Below, one piece after another: positions 47,441 through 60,774 of a DNA stretch of 64,000 nucleotides. Each line of letters begins with the position of its first letter. Within the stretch, counting starts at the first letter, position 1. Under the pieces are notes generated by a model that ran no database searches, was not told the DNA's origin, and saw nothing but the letters and a program-made list of their open reading frames with translations. The position numbers were made by a program, and so were the translations under genes. The DNA comes from Paragonimus skrjabini miyazakii (taxonomy: Eukaryota; Platyhelminthes; Trematoda; Plagiorchiida; Troglotrematidae): positions 88,101-152,100 of the forward strand of contig JTDE01000731.1 in NCBI GenBank assembly GCA_014338405.1, given 5' to 3'.

Positions 47441-50400
47441 AAAAACCTTGAACAAAGGTTACCAATCACTGGTTCCAAATCTCTCCGAGATGTGATCCTG
47501 TTTACGTTCGCTTTCGCATTATATACAGCATTCGTGCCAAACTATGGTAATTTTACTTCCAACAACTACACAGATAATACGGTGATTGACAACAAAACGC
47601 AACGGCTTTTCTTCAACTGAATTGCTGGACAGTTTGCCAGGAATAGCAAGTTAGTCACAGTCCTTCAGTCTCATCCAGAAACCTTATGAGATATAATCAG
47701 TATGGGCAAAATTTCAACGATCTTCCACATACCCAAATCAGTAATCAACCCTCATCTCGTTTTCCTTCTGCGGAACATCTACCATGATATGCATAATAAC
47801 CATTGAAAATGTAATTCGTTCTCGCTTGGTACACGTCCACACATTTCCTCAAGGTTAGTCAGTACACCACCCGTATTTACCCGATTTTGAAATGCCTACT
47901 TACAAAGCAGCTTGATCCTATCAGCATATTGCATATTCCTCTAGACGATCACTTCATTCCTATAGCCTGACACGTTTGAAATAATATCAAGTTACTTTAT
48001 CTGTCCAAGTGTCCATAAAAACATCCGACTTTGCACTAGTACGACTCGCGGCAAAATCTGATTTTTGTAATCCTGATTGGATAATACACAATACAAGTGT
48101 TACGTTGAGTAAAGATATGCGGCTGACTCAACAGATAGTTCTAACTTATACTGATGGTGGCTCTTTTCATAATTTGTCCGCGTATTTTATTAACACTGTC
48201 ACTGTATGATGTAATTTCACTGAGTTATTTGCAGTTCATTTGCTGAACAGATGATGATGAAAAAATCAAAGCGTTCATATAATGGACTTAATTTGACCTG
48301 ATTAGAGTGATATCGTCATCAAAACTGATGAGCTGCCAGCTGTGAACAAGTCAATGCTTACGGATTCACCTACCTAGGTGTAAACTTCCCTTCGACTTTT
48401 CTAATCCGTTCATGTTTTGTCTTGATCAACTGATTCCTACCCCGACTCCTTTGGTCATCATGACATTCTCAATTCACATATGCCTTAGTGAGGTTTCAAA
48501 CCTGAATGCTACGTAACTTGTTTTACTTGTCAATCTGATGTTTCAGGACCTCCTCGTGTAAACACCTGTCGGCTTGTTTCTATTCACCATCACATTTGTG
48601 TTTTTAGCCTTAACCAAGTTTTTTGTTGCATGTACCCTAGACCTGAAAAGTCTGTTTAGTGTCAAATGTGTTTTTAATCGAGGTTTGTTGTAGTATTTAT
48701 TTCTTTTATTACGTTGCTACTAGTACCGTAGTAACTAGTCTAACCTGCTTTGACCATGGAGATTGGATTTACCTACGTGTCACTCAGGATTCTACGGACC
48801 ACACTGTGGTGTCGATTGCACCTAAGTGTTTTGTTGCTTACATAATCAGTGGAAAATCATAAGGGAGCCAGAGATTACAGTTATCTTTAAGCCATTCGAA
48901 AAATTTTTGAAAATATACATACTTGTTTCCACATGACAGATACACGTCATCAGTGACTTCGACATTGAAAGTAACATACAAAAGGCTTTTTGATTTTAGT
49001 AAAGCACTTACCACTGATGATGATCGAATCGATTGCCTTGTCTTTTAGCAAGCTTAATCACGTGTACTTAAAAGATATCAGGAGCTATTTCGACAATATT
49101 CTTGTGTGCCTTTATTTCCAGCAAACGGTTTTTCTACTTGATTGTTTATCATCTGCTTCCATCTAAGAAAAGATTTACTTCAAAGTATGCGGACAAAGTT
49201 GCAGTAGATCCATTTAGCGAAACGGGCTAACCAAGTATATTTATCATTATCAAGAACTTTGGACAGGAAGTGGTTTGAAACACAAAGTGATGACATTTCT
49301 CCTCGGAAAATCACAATGTGCGCTTAGAACACGTAACATATATTCTCTGAGCTTTAAATTCATGTCAATTTGTTCCAAAGTCAAGATAACATTCAGGAGT
49401 TCTCTATTCCGAGCTCAATCAGATAAGTTCTTTTCCCAAACCTAATGTTTGCTACCAAAATAACCTAGGTGTTCCATTCAATGTCACGTTTGTTTCATTA
49501 CCTCTAGATCTATCAGCATTTTCGTCGTTTTTTAAAAATTCACCTAAATGCAATGGCACTTCTTCATCTGAAACAGTCCAAATTCTCCCATCGAACTAAT
49601 CCACATCCGTAACAATGACTTCACAGAACATCTTTCGAAGATTCTCATCACCCAGTGTCAATTCATTACATCAACACAGCTCTCCAGTTATTCAGTACAC
49701 AACTGGGACGACTATACACAAACAGTGTCACTTAACCTCTCTTGTCCCCTCATCTTTCAACCGTAAACAAGTAATCGTTAATAAATTCGGAAAACCTGTT
49801 TCAGAATTCCATTTCTTCTATGGTTACATATGCATGTGTGTGACTTCTGTTTACTTCGTGAAAATATGATGCGAAGAACGTCTATCGGTCGCGGTAAAGC
49901 TCAGTTTCATCTAGCATGGATTGTAATAATCTTTTCTGGTAGCCATATGGTGACCCACAATTAGCTTAAGGATATCTACAGAATCGTAGCGATTACATAA
50001 TAGCTAGATAGCAGGATACAATCTGGTATACGTGCTTTGAGGCATAAGTTTCAAACGGAACTAAGAGAAGCAAGTTAAGGGCTTTGCAGAACGAAACATG
50101 ACCCCATTTTTTCCAAACGACAGAAGATAAAACGACGGGTCACTAGCAAGACAAATTGCTAGCCGCTTATTCACCTTTTTACCTCTCGTTTGACTTGTTC
50201 TATCACTGATTTCGATGAGTCCGAAAGACCAACCACCAGTTTGTCTGGCCTAATTTAGTTGGCGGATGGTGACATTCGATTGGTTAGTTAGTCAATTTAA
50301 TATGGCAATCGAAAGACGTCGAGTACAAACCGAAACTATTTGACTCAGTCTCATTCAGCTTATCAGTCACTCGATTGCCTAAATGATTTAACGCTTTGGC

Positions 50401-51358
50401 TGATAGACTGGTTGAACTGTCATCTGGTTTCGCAATTTTTGTGTTACGTCAATAACCGGCCTTTTACTGATGCTTCATAGAAATTCCACGTGATAAACTT
50501 GCTTCCGCAGACGAGTGTATTGTGATCGTCGTGATAAACTGTCAGTCACATCATTAAACCACAGTGGAGTAACATGCCTTCGAAACGACCTGAGAAAACA
50601 AGTTTGTAAATAAGCGTTGGATTGATAATAACCCACAGTGCTTGAGTTTGAGTGAATTATGGTGCATACTTTTCTGTGTAAACTTGAAAGACTACCATTA
50701 CTCCTAATATTTTCTACTTTTAAGTTTATGTTCATCAGGTCAATGACTCATCGCACTCGCAATATCGCTTGGCAGTTGTGTTGCATTCATGTATAGCAAG
50801 CTTCTCGTGAATTTGCCGTCTTGTTCAGGTCAATCTGAGGCATAAAACTCATTGAGAATGCAGCAATTGTCTGTGCCAGAGTCATTCGATCTGACTAACA
50901 AGCAAACGCACTCACACAAACCAGCAAGCCCCAGGCACTGTACCATGAACAAAACTTAAGACGAACCAAAGGCTGAAGTGGAACGATTTGTTCAGCACCA
51001 GGTATCTCCAAATCAAACCTACTCACAATCGTTTATATGGACTGCTGCGTTATGACCTCGCCACCGATCGAAAACAATAGAGTCGGTTAGTAATCAGACA
51101 AAAGCGTACCAGATTTGTCTTGTACAACGGAATATCTGTCAAGTTTAGACTGATAGATGTTGGCACACAAGAGTTCTAATTCGTACTCAAAAATGTCAGG
51201 GAGAAAACTCAGTTATAAAAACAGCTATTAAATCTGGAAGATTCCGAAGGTGAGCTCTGAACTTCTAAGCGGAGATACGAGTTATGCTTAACCATTTGTG
51301 AATTACAAACCCATGACAACTGTTTGTTGGCTGATAAGCTTCTAATTATTATCTTAGT

Positions 51359-51537
51359 GGTGTTTACTGCAGACGAGTTAAAATGTACAAAATTCTAAAC
51401 CACATGACAATCACAAAAGGTCAAAGTTGAAAACCAGTTCAGTTGCTACCAAGGCAGTATCAACGTCACAAGCAGTTCTTTTTGTACACACAAAATGGGG
51501 TGGCGGTGTCTGATCGCAATCGCCTCGGCATGTCGTT
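51359..51537. repeat. Foldback element, left arm (about 179 bp)
   Basis: Starts GGTGTTTACTGCAGACGAG and ends near CGGCATGTCGT. The reverse complement is at 51749-51924 with only a few differences, such as TTCTAAACC versus TTCCAAACC. Together the arms could form a hairpin of about 175 bp. Confidence 0.9.
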
Positions 51538-51748
51538 GGGAGAACTGAGCGCCAGCTTGGAACCAGGGTTACCGAACACTTACGGAAATAGGTTCAGCAA
51601 ACGGTCACACAATCAGGCAACTCGACAGCAAACACCCGGAAGGAGCCAGCGTCATCGATTGCCAAGCCTCATTTGATGACGCAACATGTGATTGACACAT
51701 CAATGTCATTTCGTGTTCTGTTCTCGACTAGAAACAAACGTTTGCTAC
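51538..51748. other. Central spacer of the foldback element
   Basis: About 210 bp between the two arms. No transposase or other recognisable coding signal. Confidence 0.6.
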
Positions 51749-51924
51749 GATATGCCGGGGCGATTGCGATCAGACACCGCCACCCCATTTTGTGTGTACA
51801 AAAAGAACTGTTTGTGACGTTGATGCTACCGTGGTAGCAACTGAACTGGTTTTCAACTTTGACCTTTTGTGATTGTCATGTGGTTTGGAATTTTGTACAT
51901 TTTAACTCGTCTGCAGTAAACACC
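51749..51924. repeat. Foldback element, right arm (about 176 bp)
   Basis: Reverse complement of 51359-51537 (ATATGCCGGGGCGATTGCGA ... CTCGTCTGCAGTAAACACC). No clear target-site duplication flanks the arms: GATTA-like bases on the left, GTAGA on the right. Confidence 0.9.
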
Positions 51925-53559
51925 AGTAGAGATGCAGCGAAATCTGCTACAGCATAAATCGTGTAGTGTCAGTCTTTTGTCTGCTCCATTCAAATTTTCA
52001 GCGGGAAATGGTTGTTTCAGATTATCTTGGTGAAAAACTTCCCATTTGTTACGCATTTTTCATTTAGGGACAGTGGATATGTTATCTGGCTGAGTGGTGC
52101 ATTTCAATGCCATTGAAAATTAGCCACCCGATGAAAAGTGGTCAAACACTAGCCAAATTAATCGAATCATCTGTGCATTGATCGTTTGGTTACATCAAAT
52201 GGGGACAACTAGCCAGATTATACACAAACGAATAACATTGACTTTTTTCTCGTTATTTCTCATGTAGTTGTGTCATGTGGGTGACCATACACAAGATGGA
52301 ACATATTAACTCTTCTTATTGTTTCCCTATAAGAGATGCAAGTTAGCCAATTTCTTCCGAAAGTATTGATTTCAGTCAAATTGACTTCTACTTCAGCACG
52401 ATGTAGTATCGACTTAAACAATCTGCCGTGTGCGTACCGCTTGTTGAATACAGCATCAGATGTGAAATCAATTATACAAAAAGTACATGCCTATTCAGCT
52501 TGTTATTTTTGTCAAGCTGATTCTGTCACAATTCTACAGTTTGGCTGTTTTTGATCGATACCTGGCTACAAGTGTTTTTAAAAACAATAGGTCACGTGTT
52601 TCGCGGTTAGGAGATTATCAATCGAATCCAGTAATCTTTCATTCCAGGATCCATTATGAAAGCAGATGAGCTAATAACCGAAATTATCACAGGTTCTACA
52701 CAACAAGACATATCGAATTAGAATTTGTTTAAAACGATTCAGTTTGTGTCTAACACTCTGTGTTTTTAACATCATAGTCGTGAATCGTTTCAATCACCTA
52801 ATGAGAGATATTGATGTTTAACAACCGTGATACAAACACAAAGCCAACCGTGACCCTAGCTTAAAGACAATAGAATGAAAATACCTGAATTCAGGTTCCA
52901 GAACTTCTTCCTTCTAAACTCAAACAACCGATATCAAAGTTCTTAAACTTAGAAGATTCAACTAAACCGAACTCCCACTATAATCTAACTTGAAGGCCAA
53001 TACATAGCATGCTACACTATCGAAATTTCACGTATTAGTGTATACGCACACGTACATTTAAGTCAGTCCATCAATTTTCCGGAACACTTCAAAGTATTCA
53101 GCTCAGACTCTTTCAAAATAAATGTAAAGAAAAACGGATTAATTTACATGATTGTAGTTGTCTTTCTTTCATATTAAGGCCACCTAACTCTCTTGGTATT
53201 CCATCGTCTGCGCCACAATAATTTTGGGTTCTGTGTTCCGCTAACGTGATTATTTTGGGTAGATTTCTCATCCTAAGCTATCTGAACTAATTATGTCAGC
53301 ATCCTGATTACTCACACTTTGCAGACCAGTGGGTTCCTGTATGATGTCTCTATAGCATATCTCTTTTACTAACTAACCATGGTCTATTAATCCATAATTA
53401 AACTCGGAACGCTCTTTGCACGACCCGAGTAGAGTGGGTCGGCTCTGTGTAAAGCAGAACCTTAAGCCGTATTAACGTCTTACAATTTGAACTCACTCTC
53501 ACTAAACATATGCCGTTTATCTCTTTCTGCAGATATTGCCAAGCGAATTACCACTTTCT

Positions 53560-54045
53560 TGATGATTTCGTTCTAACGCTCAATGTATCGATGTACGCTC
53601 ACTCATTCCATATCCGCTGGCGTTATCATGCGTTGTCGCACAAATTGTAGACTTTCGTATTACTGTAAAATACTGTGTAACGAAAATGCCTGCAGCTTCG
53701 TTTTGTGTAAACGCATTCACTTGTTTCTGTGGAACCAGTTATGTTGGCCGCATGACCAGACGCTTATCTGAACGGATCCGGGAACACAACCCAATTGGGC
53801 TCAACAGTGGAATAACGAAATCTGTCAACAGTGCCATTATATTGCACCTGGTAGATTTGAATCGCTCTGTCAATGTGACGGACGCATTTTGCCCAATCTA
53901 CCGAGTTAAAGTCACCCAGTCGGGGACAGTGAGGCGTAGGATTCTGTCCACTGCTGAAGCTATTGGGATTTGCTGTACAACCCACCCCTATGCACCCACA
54001 AACGTTTTGCTCGGGCTTTGAACCTACCATGGCCAACCTCACACC
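53560..54045 (+). mobile_element. Penelope-like element fragment, copy 5 (GIY-YIG C-terminus)
   Basis: The 53686-54021 frame has CFCGTSYVGRMTRRLSERIR then EHNPIGL, the GIY-YIG-type core also seen in copy 1, followed by NSAIILHLVDLNRSVNVTDA and a C-terminal RRRILSTAEAIGI. Only the 3' end of the element is present. The 53583-53771 frame carries the preceding part in another frame. It lies in the BTB intron in antisense to that gene. Confidence 0.82.
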
Positions 54046-54184
54046 CCGTTAATCTGTCAAGATCCACGGTTCAAGTGGGTACTTGAATGCAGCGTGACAT
54101 TGAACTGACTGACCTGATTAACCACCCGTTCCCCGTTTACCCTCTTTAATGAGTCCCCTGCAAAATTCGTGATATAAATGTGAC

Positions 54185-54358
54185 GCGCTAATGATGAACA
54201 GCGTGGCCGTCGTTCTAGTTCCGACAGTGGCGAGGATATGCACTATTGGCGAGCTCTAATGAAAGCGAAACTCGAGTCTAGTGCATCATTTCGTAAGAAG
54301 TCGACTGGAAGGTCTATGGGAATGCGACGGCTGCGATCATTTGTGGGTGATGTTCAAT
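54185..54358 (+). mobile_element. tRNA-derived SINE with hammerhead, copy 3 (5'-truncated, mutated)
   Basis: Starts inside the tRNA-like head (GAACAGCGTGGCC..., B-box-like GTTCTAGTTCC), continues through the hammerhead region 54240-54284 and ends with the shared tail TGTGGGTGATGTTCAATCT. It sits about 140 bp past the Penelope-like GIY-YIG fragment on the same strand. Confidence 0.82.
54240..54284 (+). ncRNA. Hammerhead ribozyme remnant (core TTGGCGA)
   Basis: Stem I GCACTA/TAGTGC is intact, and GAAA, ACTCGAGT and GTC are kept. The first core box is TTGGCGA in place of CTGATGA, and stem II has a mispair (GCTCT-AATG-AAAGC). It is predicted inactive. Confidence 0.8.
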
Positions 54359-57300
54359 CTATATAAATGTGATGTATTTAGCTTGATTATGAATCACTGA
54401 AAACGAGCTTTTTCGCTACACGGTATTTTTCATGACTGCACTGGGATTTTTCGCGTGATTTCCTTTTACTGCCACAGGAAAAGAAGTGGTGAAACTTTAC
54501 TCTCTTGTCAATCTCACCGCTTTCATATAATCTTCGAAGTTTGAACATTAACTAGACAACAGAGGCAGTTTACTACACATTGATTCTCTGTGTACTTCCA
54601 ATGTATACACAAAATGTGTTCTTCAACTACACATCTACTACTACTACTTGGCGGTGGTCAGAAATTTAACGATTTTGCCAAATCAGCGTAGTTTTTTGTC
54701 TGATACAATAAAAGGTTTTATGGGTAAATGTTTTAATGTGGTATCGATAACAGGACTAATCAAAAAATGGTCGTATTATACTTATTTGGTCACTCACTGC
54801 GTTAATTTCACTTCGCCGATTATTCATACTGTTACAAAAGCGTGTAAATTCTGTTTTTCTTAATACATTCCATGCCTGCCGACTCGCCTCCTTTAGTCAG
54901 TCCTTAGACCGGTAATGTACGCCGGCAGTACACATATCCTGATCATTCCGCTGTCAATCACTTTTGACTGTGCATACTATAATGCTGTTTGCTTAGACCT
55001 GTTAGGTTCAAAAGTGATAGTTCACTGTTTCTTCCTTCGACTCGTTTCGTTCTAGAACATGTTTCTTGAAGGCTATGATATAGTCGTCCAACATGGATTC
55101 CGAACTCTTACATCGTGGCAGGTCTCTAGAACATCAAAACAGGTGGAAAGTGACCAAACACCTTGTTGTTGGAACAAATCAATTTGTGGAGACTTCGCGC
55201 CAATCAGTCGGGTTATGCAATCGATCAGGTCCACCCGAACCCAACTCATAAATGTCTCACAGCCCTAATCCAAGTTCAAAAAGGTGTCATCGCGTTATAT
55301 AACACTTCACTTGCGTAACAGTCAATGTTCGCCAGCCTACTTTTTAATTATACTACATTGAATTACTTTCTAATAAATCCCTGCTTGCACTAAAAATGTG
55401 CACATCTTGACCTGTCATATAAAAGTGCAGATCTATCAATTTAAACTTGGACCCAAAACAACCAGCCTTACACTCGCAAGGCGGGCTGTGGAAAAGTGGG
55501 TTCGCCCTTGCTTTATGAGTTTACAAGGTGCACAATATTAGAAACCGAATTAATATCTTAATTTCGGATCGACGGACTCAACATTCAGTTCTTTCTGCGT
55601 TAAACTTGGGTGAGCCCTGGGTTTTATCTGTCAAAGTCTGGTACGTTTGTCATCTCATGTTTGATGTGATGCGGAGTGATGAATTCGCTGAGGCACATTT
55701 GGTTTATTTATAAACAGTCGATCCTAGATTTGTTTTTGTTTATCTTTGCTGTGTGCAATAAATAACCATGATAAATTTCGCACCGTAATTGAAAATAAAA
55801 TGTTTGCTTTCCCTTTTTTGCAACTATCATTAGTTATATATTAAAACTTTATTTCTTGGTAATGTTTGACTTGCTCTTATCAAAATTTGCACCCGATTGA
55901 TTTAATGGGCTCATGTCCCGTTGACTCGTGTTTAGTTACTACACTGTGAACGTATTTGCTGGATAATTTGTGTATCCGGCTGATTCACGTTCAAGGTGAG
56001 ACAGTAACTTTGTTGTAATTTGGTTAAACAATACCGTATAAATTCCAATCCTTTCGATTGCCTTTTCTGACATTTTTTGGACTTGCTTGGCATTCTCGTT
56101 AGCCCGACCGTCGGAGTTGTCGATTACGCGTTATTCAGTGATTTATTTCGAATCGACTGGAGCGATTAACAGTAGATTATTGTTGTGGATGTTGATTATA
56201 TCTTTATCTCCACATCTCGTTTCTTAATCATGTTGTTAACTGTGCTCATTTCATTATGATGAATTGAAACTCGGTTTGTTTCCAAATTTTTTCTAATATT
56301 AATGTAACAATACTACTACTAAGTAAACCGTAAACGCTAAATATTGTCACTTTTTATGTGTGACAGGCACTTGTTGCATCAGTCAGTACATAAACAAAAA
56401 TAAAACTCCACATGGCTATGGGGGTTAGGTAAAAGTTGCCGGTCCAATGACAGGCCGTTGGCCTTTATTCACACCTATCAATAATCCCGCTTGTTATTAC
56501 TAGAACTCGTGTCTTCTTTTTCTGTGAACTTTAACCACGCGGAGGATTTGCCTAACCCAGATACTGATTCCAGTGAATACGTGCAAAGGAAACATGCTTG
56601 AGATTTATGAACACAGGGAATAAAATGGGTTAATAAACGAAGTGGTTATGTTTCACTTTAAACAGGCTTACGATGATTCAAGGATAACAACGTTAATCCC
56701 AGAATCACAAAGTCAAAGTATGACGACTGTTTTAGATTTAGTTTGGACATATCGACGGTATTCAATCAAAAGGTAACCGTGTGCATCGAACAGCTGTGTT
56801 ATTTCTAGGCTGTGGACTAAACTTGGCTTTCAATTCAAATTGAAGTGCTCATTCATACAACATAAGATTTATTATTGTAAACTTAGTAGCGTACGAAGGG
56901 AGGTGAGTAGACTGTTAAGACTATTATTCATTGTGCTGGTGACCACTAGGTACTTCGTTCTGTTACCAATAACAACCAATATGGGAAAAGAACTTGACTA
57001 CTATCAGTTAACCGATTGGTAGCTGATTCCAGTCCCCTATTTAAGTTGTAAATTGTCCATTTCACAGTATATCAGTCAAGAGTGCTCGGAATGACAGACA
57101 AGTAGTTGGTATTTTCAACAAAAATGTTAAGCTATCTAATTATATAGATACATCGTGAGTGTGTAGGAAGACAAGCTCGCTTAAACGTTCAATTGTCAAC
57201 TACCTCCTTACAAATAACTGTCGCTGTTTACTAGTCGATGTCATCCTATAGTTGCGACTTAACATAAACATTGTCGTTCAAGCGACTGAAGATGAGTTAT

Positions 57301-58751
57301 CTATCGATCTTGCATGCTTACGTTTCATAGCCTTTATATTGCCATTTTCATGGTTGTCCGATAGCTTAGTCAACACCATCATCGAGCTTACAAAACCTAA
57401 CTTCTTTGCTTCGCTGTTTTGTATCAGTGCCAACAATTTTGATGTTAACTACCAGAGATGTAATTCGATGTCCTGGGCACAATTTCCTACGATAATGGTT
57501 TTTCTACATTAGTTAGTAGCTTTGTTCTCATGCTTATCATCTACTATGTTCCGTAAGTTTTACTTCCTCTCTACGCCGTTTACACTGACTAGATGACTTA
57601 GATATTTTGACATTGAAAAAAGGAGCAGAGAAAACTATATACTTCTAGCGCAGTTCAAATCAAATTCATAATGAAAACTGTTAGATTTTGGGTTGCTCTC
57701 TTGGCTTGGCAATCAGGCTAAGAACCATTCATTGCCGAGTGAGTTGACATCAACAGAGGACAAGGGTTTGAGAATAGAGATTGAATATTCGAATTCAAAC
57801 CTGAGGATGAGATGTTTGCCCCCTAAATGTCAAGCTTGACGAATAACCGAGTAGCTAACCGATCAGCTCGGCACATGAACACTGTCATCTTCATTTATAG
57901 AAAACTGGGAATTCAAAATCAGATTCTGTCTCATCAACAGAATCACCCCGATTTAAATTGTTGTTGGGATATCGCCTTAAGTCAATTGGTACTCGATTGT
58001 CCTAAGTGGCTCTGAGAATCTTGCAGTCTGAAGATGTTAAAAAGGTAAGTATACGCTCACAGCGATGCACAACAATGCAGAGATACTTGAGGCAATCAAG
58101 TATCCGTTGACAAAACCCAAAATTTAGTCAGTTGGCCATTGGTCATTCACCCACAAGACACTGAACTAATCGAGAATAGCCGTGTGAGTCACATTGTAGC
58201 TCACCATTTCCGTGCTGACTGTAAACTATTCGACCAATACTAGATTGAACATATCCATAAGATGTTGTGAGAACCATGAGCAATTGATTTCCGTCCACGG
58301 CTGTTAAGAATCGAAGTAAAGACCAGCGATCCATATCTAATAGAGAAAAAACCGAGAACACTCTCGTCATCGATGAGCCTCCTAGGTCTATTGAAGCTAA
58401 TTAGAGTTAGCCGCAGCCCAAGAGAAGCAGTTTGTTATTTTTGTACCTTCCAACAGGATGTATTGGGTATCTTGGTTCATCACAGAAGCCTAGAAACTAG
58501 CAAACTGGCCACTGGCCACCAAGTGACTGTGACTGTTATGTTAAGTACAACTACTTGCTAGTGAGGTTGTTTGAACTAAGACTCATAAAAAACCCATAGC
58601 CTATCCGTCTTGTGGAATAGTTAAACATCACACCCACGGGATTTTCACGTGGATGTCAGGTACCCGTTGCAGGAGAAATGTTCTACTTCGATATAATTAG
58701 TAACTAGCAATGGCGTTAGAAACACCTATTCAGTCGTTTATGAATACTCAC

Positions 58752-58926
58752 AATACACCGGTTTCGAAACATAGCTCGGAAGACAGGAGAGTAGATCGAT
58801 AGAATGGCCCGATGGCAGTGCAACGAACGACCTTGCACAATCAGGGTGGCATCGCTAAACAGAAACGGACTGTCAAAATCGAATTCCGTGGAGGGCTTGC
58901 TCTCCTCATCATTCTCCCCGTCCCGG
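58752..58926 (-). CDS. BTB/POZ-domain gene, first visible exon (N-terminal BTB)
   Basis: Exon from the acceptor TGCCTTCCAG to the donor TATT|GTGAGT; 175 nt, entering with one leftover base and leaving in phase 0. An acidic lead of about 15 residues precedes FLFSDATLIVQGRSLHCHRA and ILSIYSPVFRAMF, the classic BTB start (SDV.L.V.G..F.AHK.VL...S..F.AMF). BTB domains mediate dimerisation and often recruit cullin-3 ligases or transcription co-repressors. I could not find the exon with the start codon; it lies upstream on the - strand (above 58926) and may be outside the window. Confidence 0.9.
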
Positions 58927-60740
58927 CTGGAAGGCACAAAAACAAAGTGGAATAAACGTCAGGGAGTAAAAATGACAGCCAGTACATGCAAAACAAAAGA
59001 ATCCTGAGGGAAGTGTTTGGTTTATGTTAATAACTGTTGACACTTTTTTGTTTTTAAACAAAATGTGATAAGCAAAAAAAAACATTTTTGTTAATATTTA
59101 CACAATCGAAAATGCGAAAATCTGCACTGATACACTTAGTCATCTTCAAGACCTAATAATCGTGAAGGTTCGAACCATATGTGTTGTGTAAACATTTTTT
59201 AGTAAAAACGGTTATATCAACGGTGGTGGAAATATTCACTAGAACGCAATTTCGTTGATGATTATTTTATATAAAGCTTGACCACATAACATCTGTTAAT
59301 GGTCCTTCAAAGTTATCTCAATAACACAACTGAAAGAGACACTTTTTTGCAAAGTTCCACGCCCACATAAATGAAAAGATTGGGCAGATCTTTGTTCTTC
59401 TATTCATAGAGGTTGGCAAAACATGTCACAAGAATCTACAGAGTCATCTTTGCCGGTTACGTAAGCGGCATTGGATAAAAAGCAGAAAGATAGATTGTAT
59501 AACTTGAACGAGATTCACATTTGTTCACAGATTTTGTCATCCAATATATTTTCGGCCCATCCATTTCCAATCCACACAAAAGGTCGTACAGACGCCACAT
59601 CAGTCTGATTGCAGCCGGTTGAGAATGTAATGCCAGATGTAGACAAAATATGCTTTGAAAATCTTAGCCATCAACATTTCTCCTCACACCCTATTCCCGT
59701 TAATTCGGATGCAAGCCGACTTTTATTAGATATTTGGGATATCAGTCCGTCACGCCAGCTTATCACTCACTGGCGGAGAACCTTTTCGTGTTCTGCGTCG
59801 GAAAGATAGCATTGATCGACTGGGCAACAAAAACCTCCATTCACAGAATTGTCAGTCTTAATCCTTCAGGTTTAAAGTCAATGCAGAGTGGATGAACAGG
59901 AGCGAACTGGGCCTGAGCGGCTCGCCCACAATTGGTTTTACGCCCGGATGTTGTTTTATCCTGGTCGCTGTGACGAGCCCACTTAAAGTCGAATGCGCCG
60001 AGCGAGCTGTGTGTGCAGGCGACACTACAGCTACAGTGGACATATAATGACTTTAGCGCGTCTGAGATCGAGGCAGCTTCAGAGTGCATGTCAGGTAGAC
60101 CAGGTGAAAGCAACCTGCATGTTCACAATTACCACGATCGTTCACTCACAAAGACAATGCCAACGTTCTAATGTCTTACAGTTGGATTCAGTAGCATCAG
60201 TTATTCACCGACATCTCTTCTGTGGCCAAGTTACCGTTGCATAGTAGAATCAATCATCATCATCATCATCATTATAATTTTCAGGTTTAATCTGTAACTG
60301 TGAGCATCATGATTTGGATTGCCACTGGTTTAGATAATCGTTTAAAATTATCAGAACAATGTATTGGTAAAAAGTTGTCACGAGAAAAAGAAGTGAAAGA
60401 ATAAAACAATGAAGCTTCGTTAAAAAACAAAACAACTTCGCAAACACAAGGTCACCAAAAACGACGGATAACGTGGCTGTCCACATTTTCCAGATGAGCT
60501 CAATTTTGTAGTGACAGAACTACTGAAGGTTTGTCTATTGTACTCACACAATTCCAGTGTAGACCTCTTGAGTGACAGTAGAGTGAGAGATCATGACGTA
60601 GCCGACGATCAGTTGTTGCTTTTAGACCATTTCTAAGACAGACAGACAACGTCAGACAATAGCTCTGATTCTCTTGAATGCTGCTGGATGTGACCCGTTA
60701 CTGAATCAGTTATGCAGCAGTGAGAACCACCGATGTTTCG
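58927..60740. other. No recognisable gene (about 1.8 kb)
   Basis: Should contain the 5' part of the BTB gene or its first intron; no exon was recognised. A short ATC microsatellite lies at 60252-60273. Confidence 0.4.
60252..60273. repeat. (ATC)n microsatellite
   Basis: About seven ATC units. On the other strand this reads as GAT triplets, so it could be the naked tail of a LINE 3' end of the local family, but no adjacent LINE sequence is seen. Confidence 0.7.
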
Positions 60741-60774
60741 CTGGTTACGATGATGTCGATGATGATGGTGATGC

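Larger units (their letters stand above)
45861..58751 (-). other. First visible intron of the BTB gene (about 12.9 kb)
   Basis: A very long intron, TATT|GTGAGT...TTTTTTAG|GAA. It hosts a LINE 3' end (47.2 kb), a foldback element (51.4-51.9 kb), a Penelope-like GIY-YIG fragment (53.6-54.1 kb) and a ribozyme SINE (54.2 kb). In the remainder (45.9-47.2, 47.4-51.3, 51.9-53.6, 54.4-58.7 kb) I recognise nothing. A serine-rich + strand frame at 49615-49869 could be an eroded retroelement gag, but this is not supported enough to call. Confidence 0.75.

Noticed and set aside
59162..59180. GGTTCGAACC, a tRNA B-box-like motif
   Set aside because: No A box or cloverleaf upstream; a short palindrome by chance.
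59841..60113. - strand frame upstream of the BTB exon, considered as the BTB first exon
   Set aside because: No similarity to known BTB N-termini and no donor in a phase matching the 58926 acceptor could be supported.
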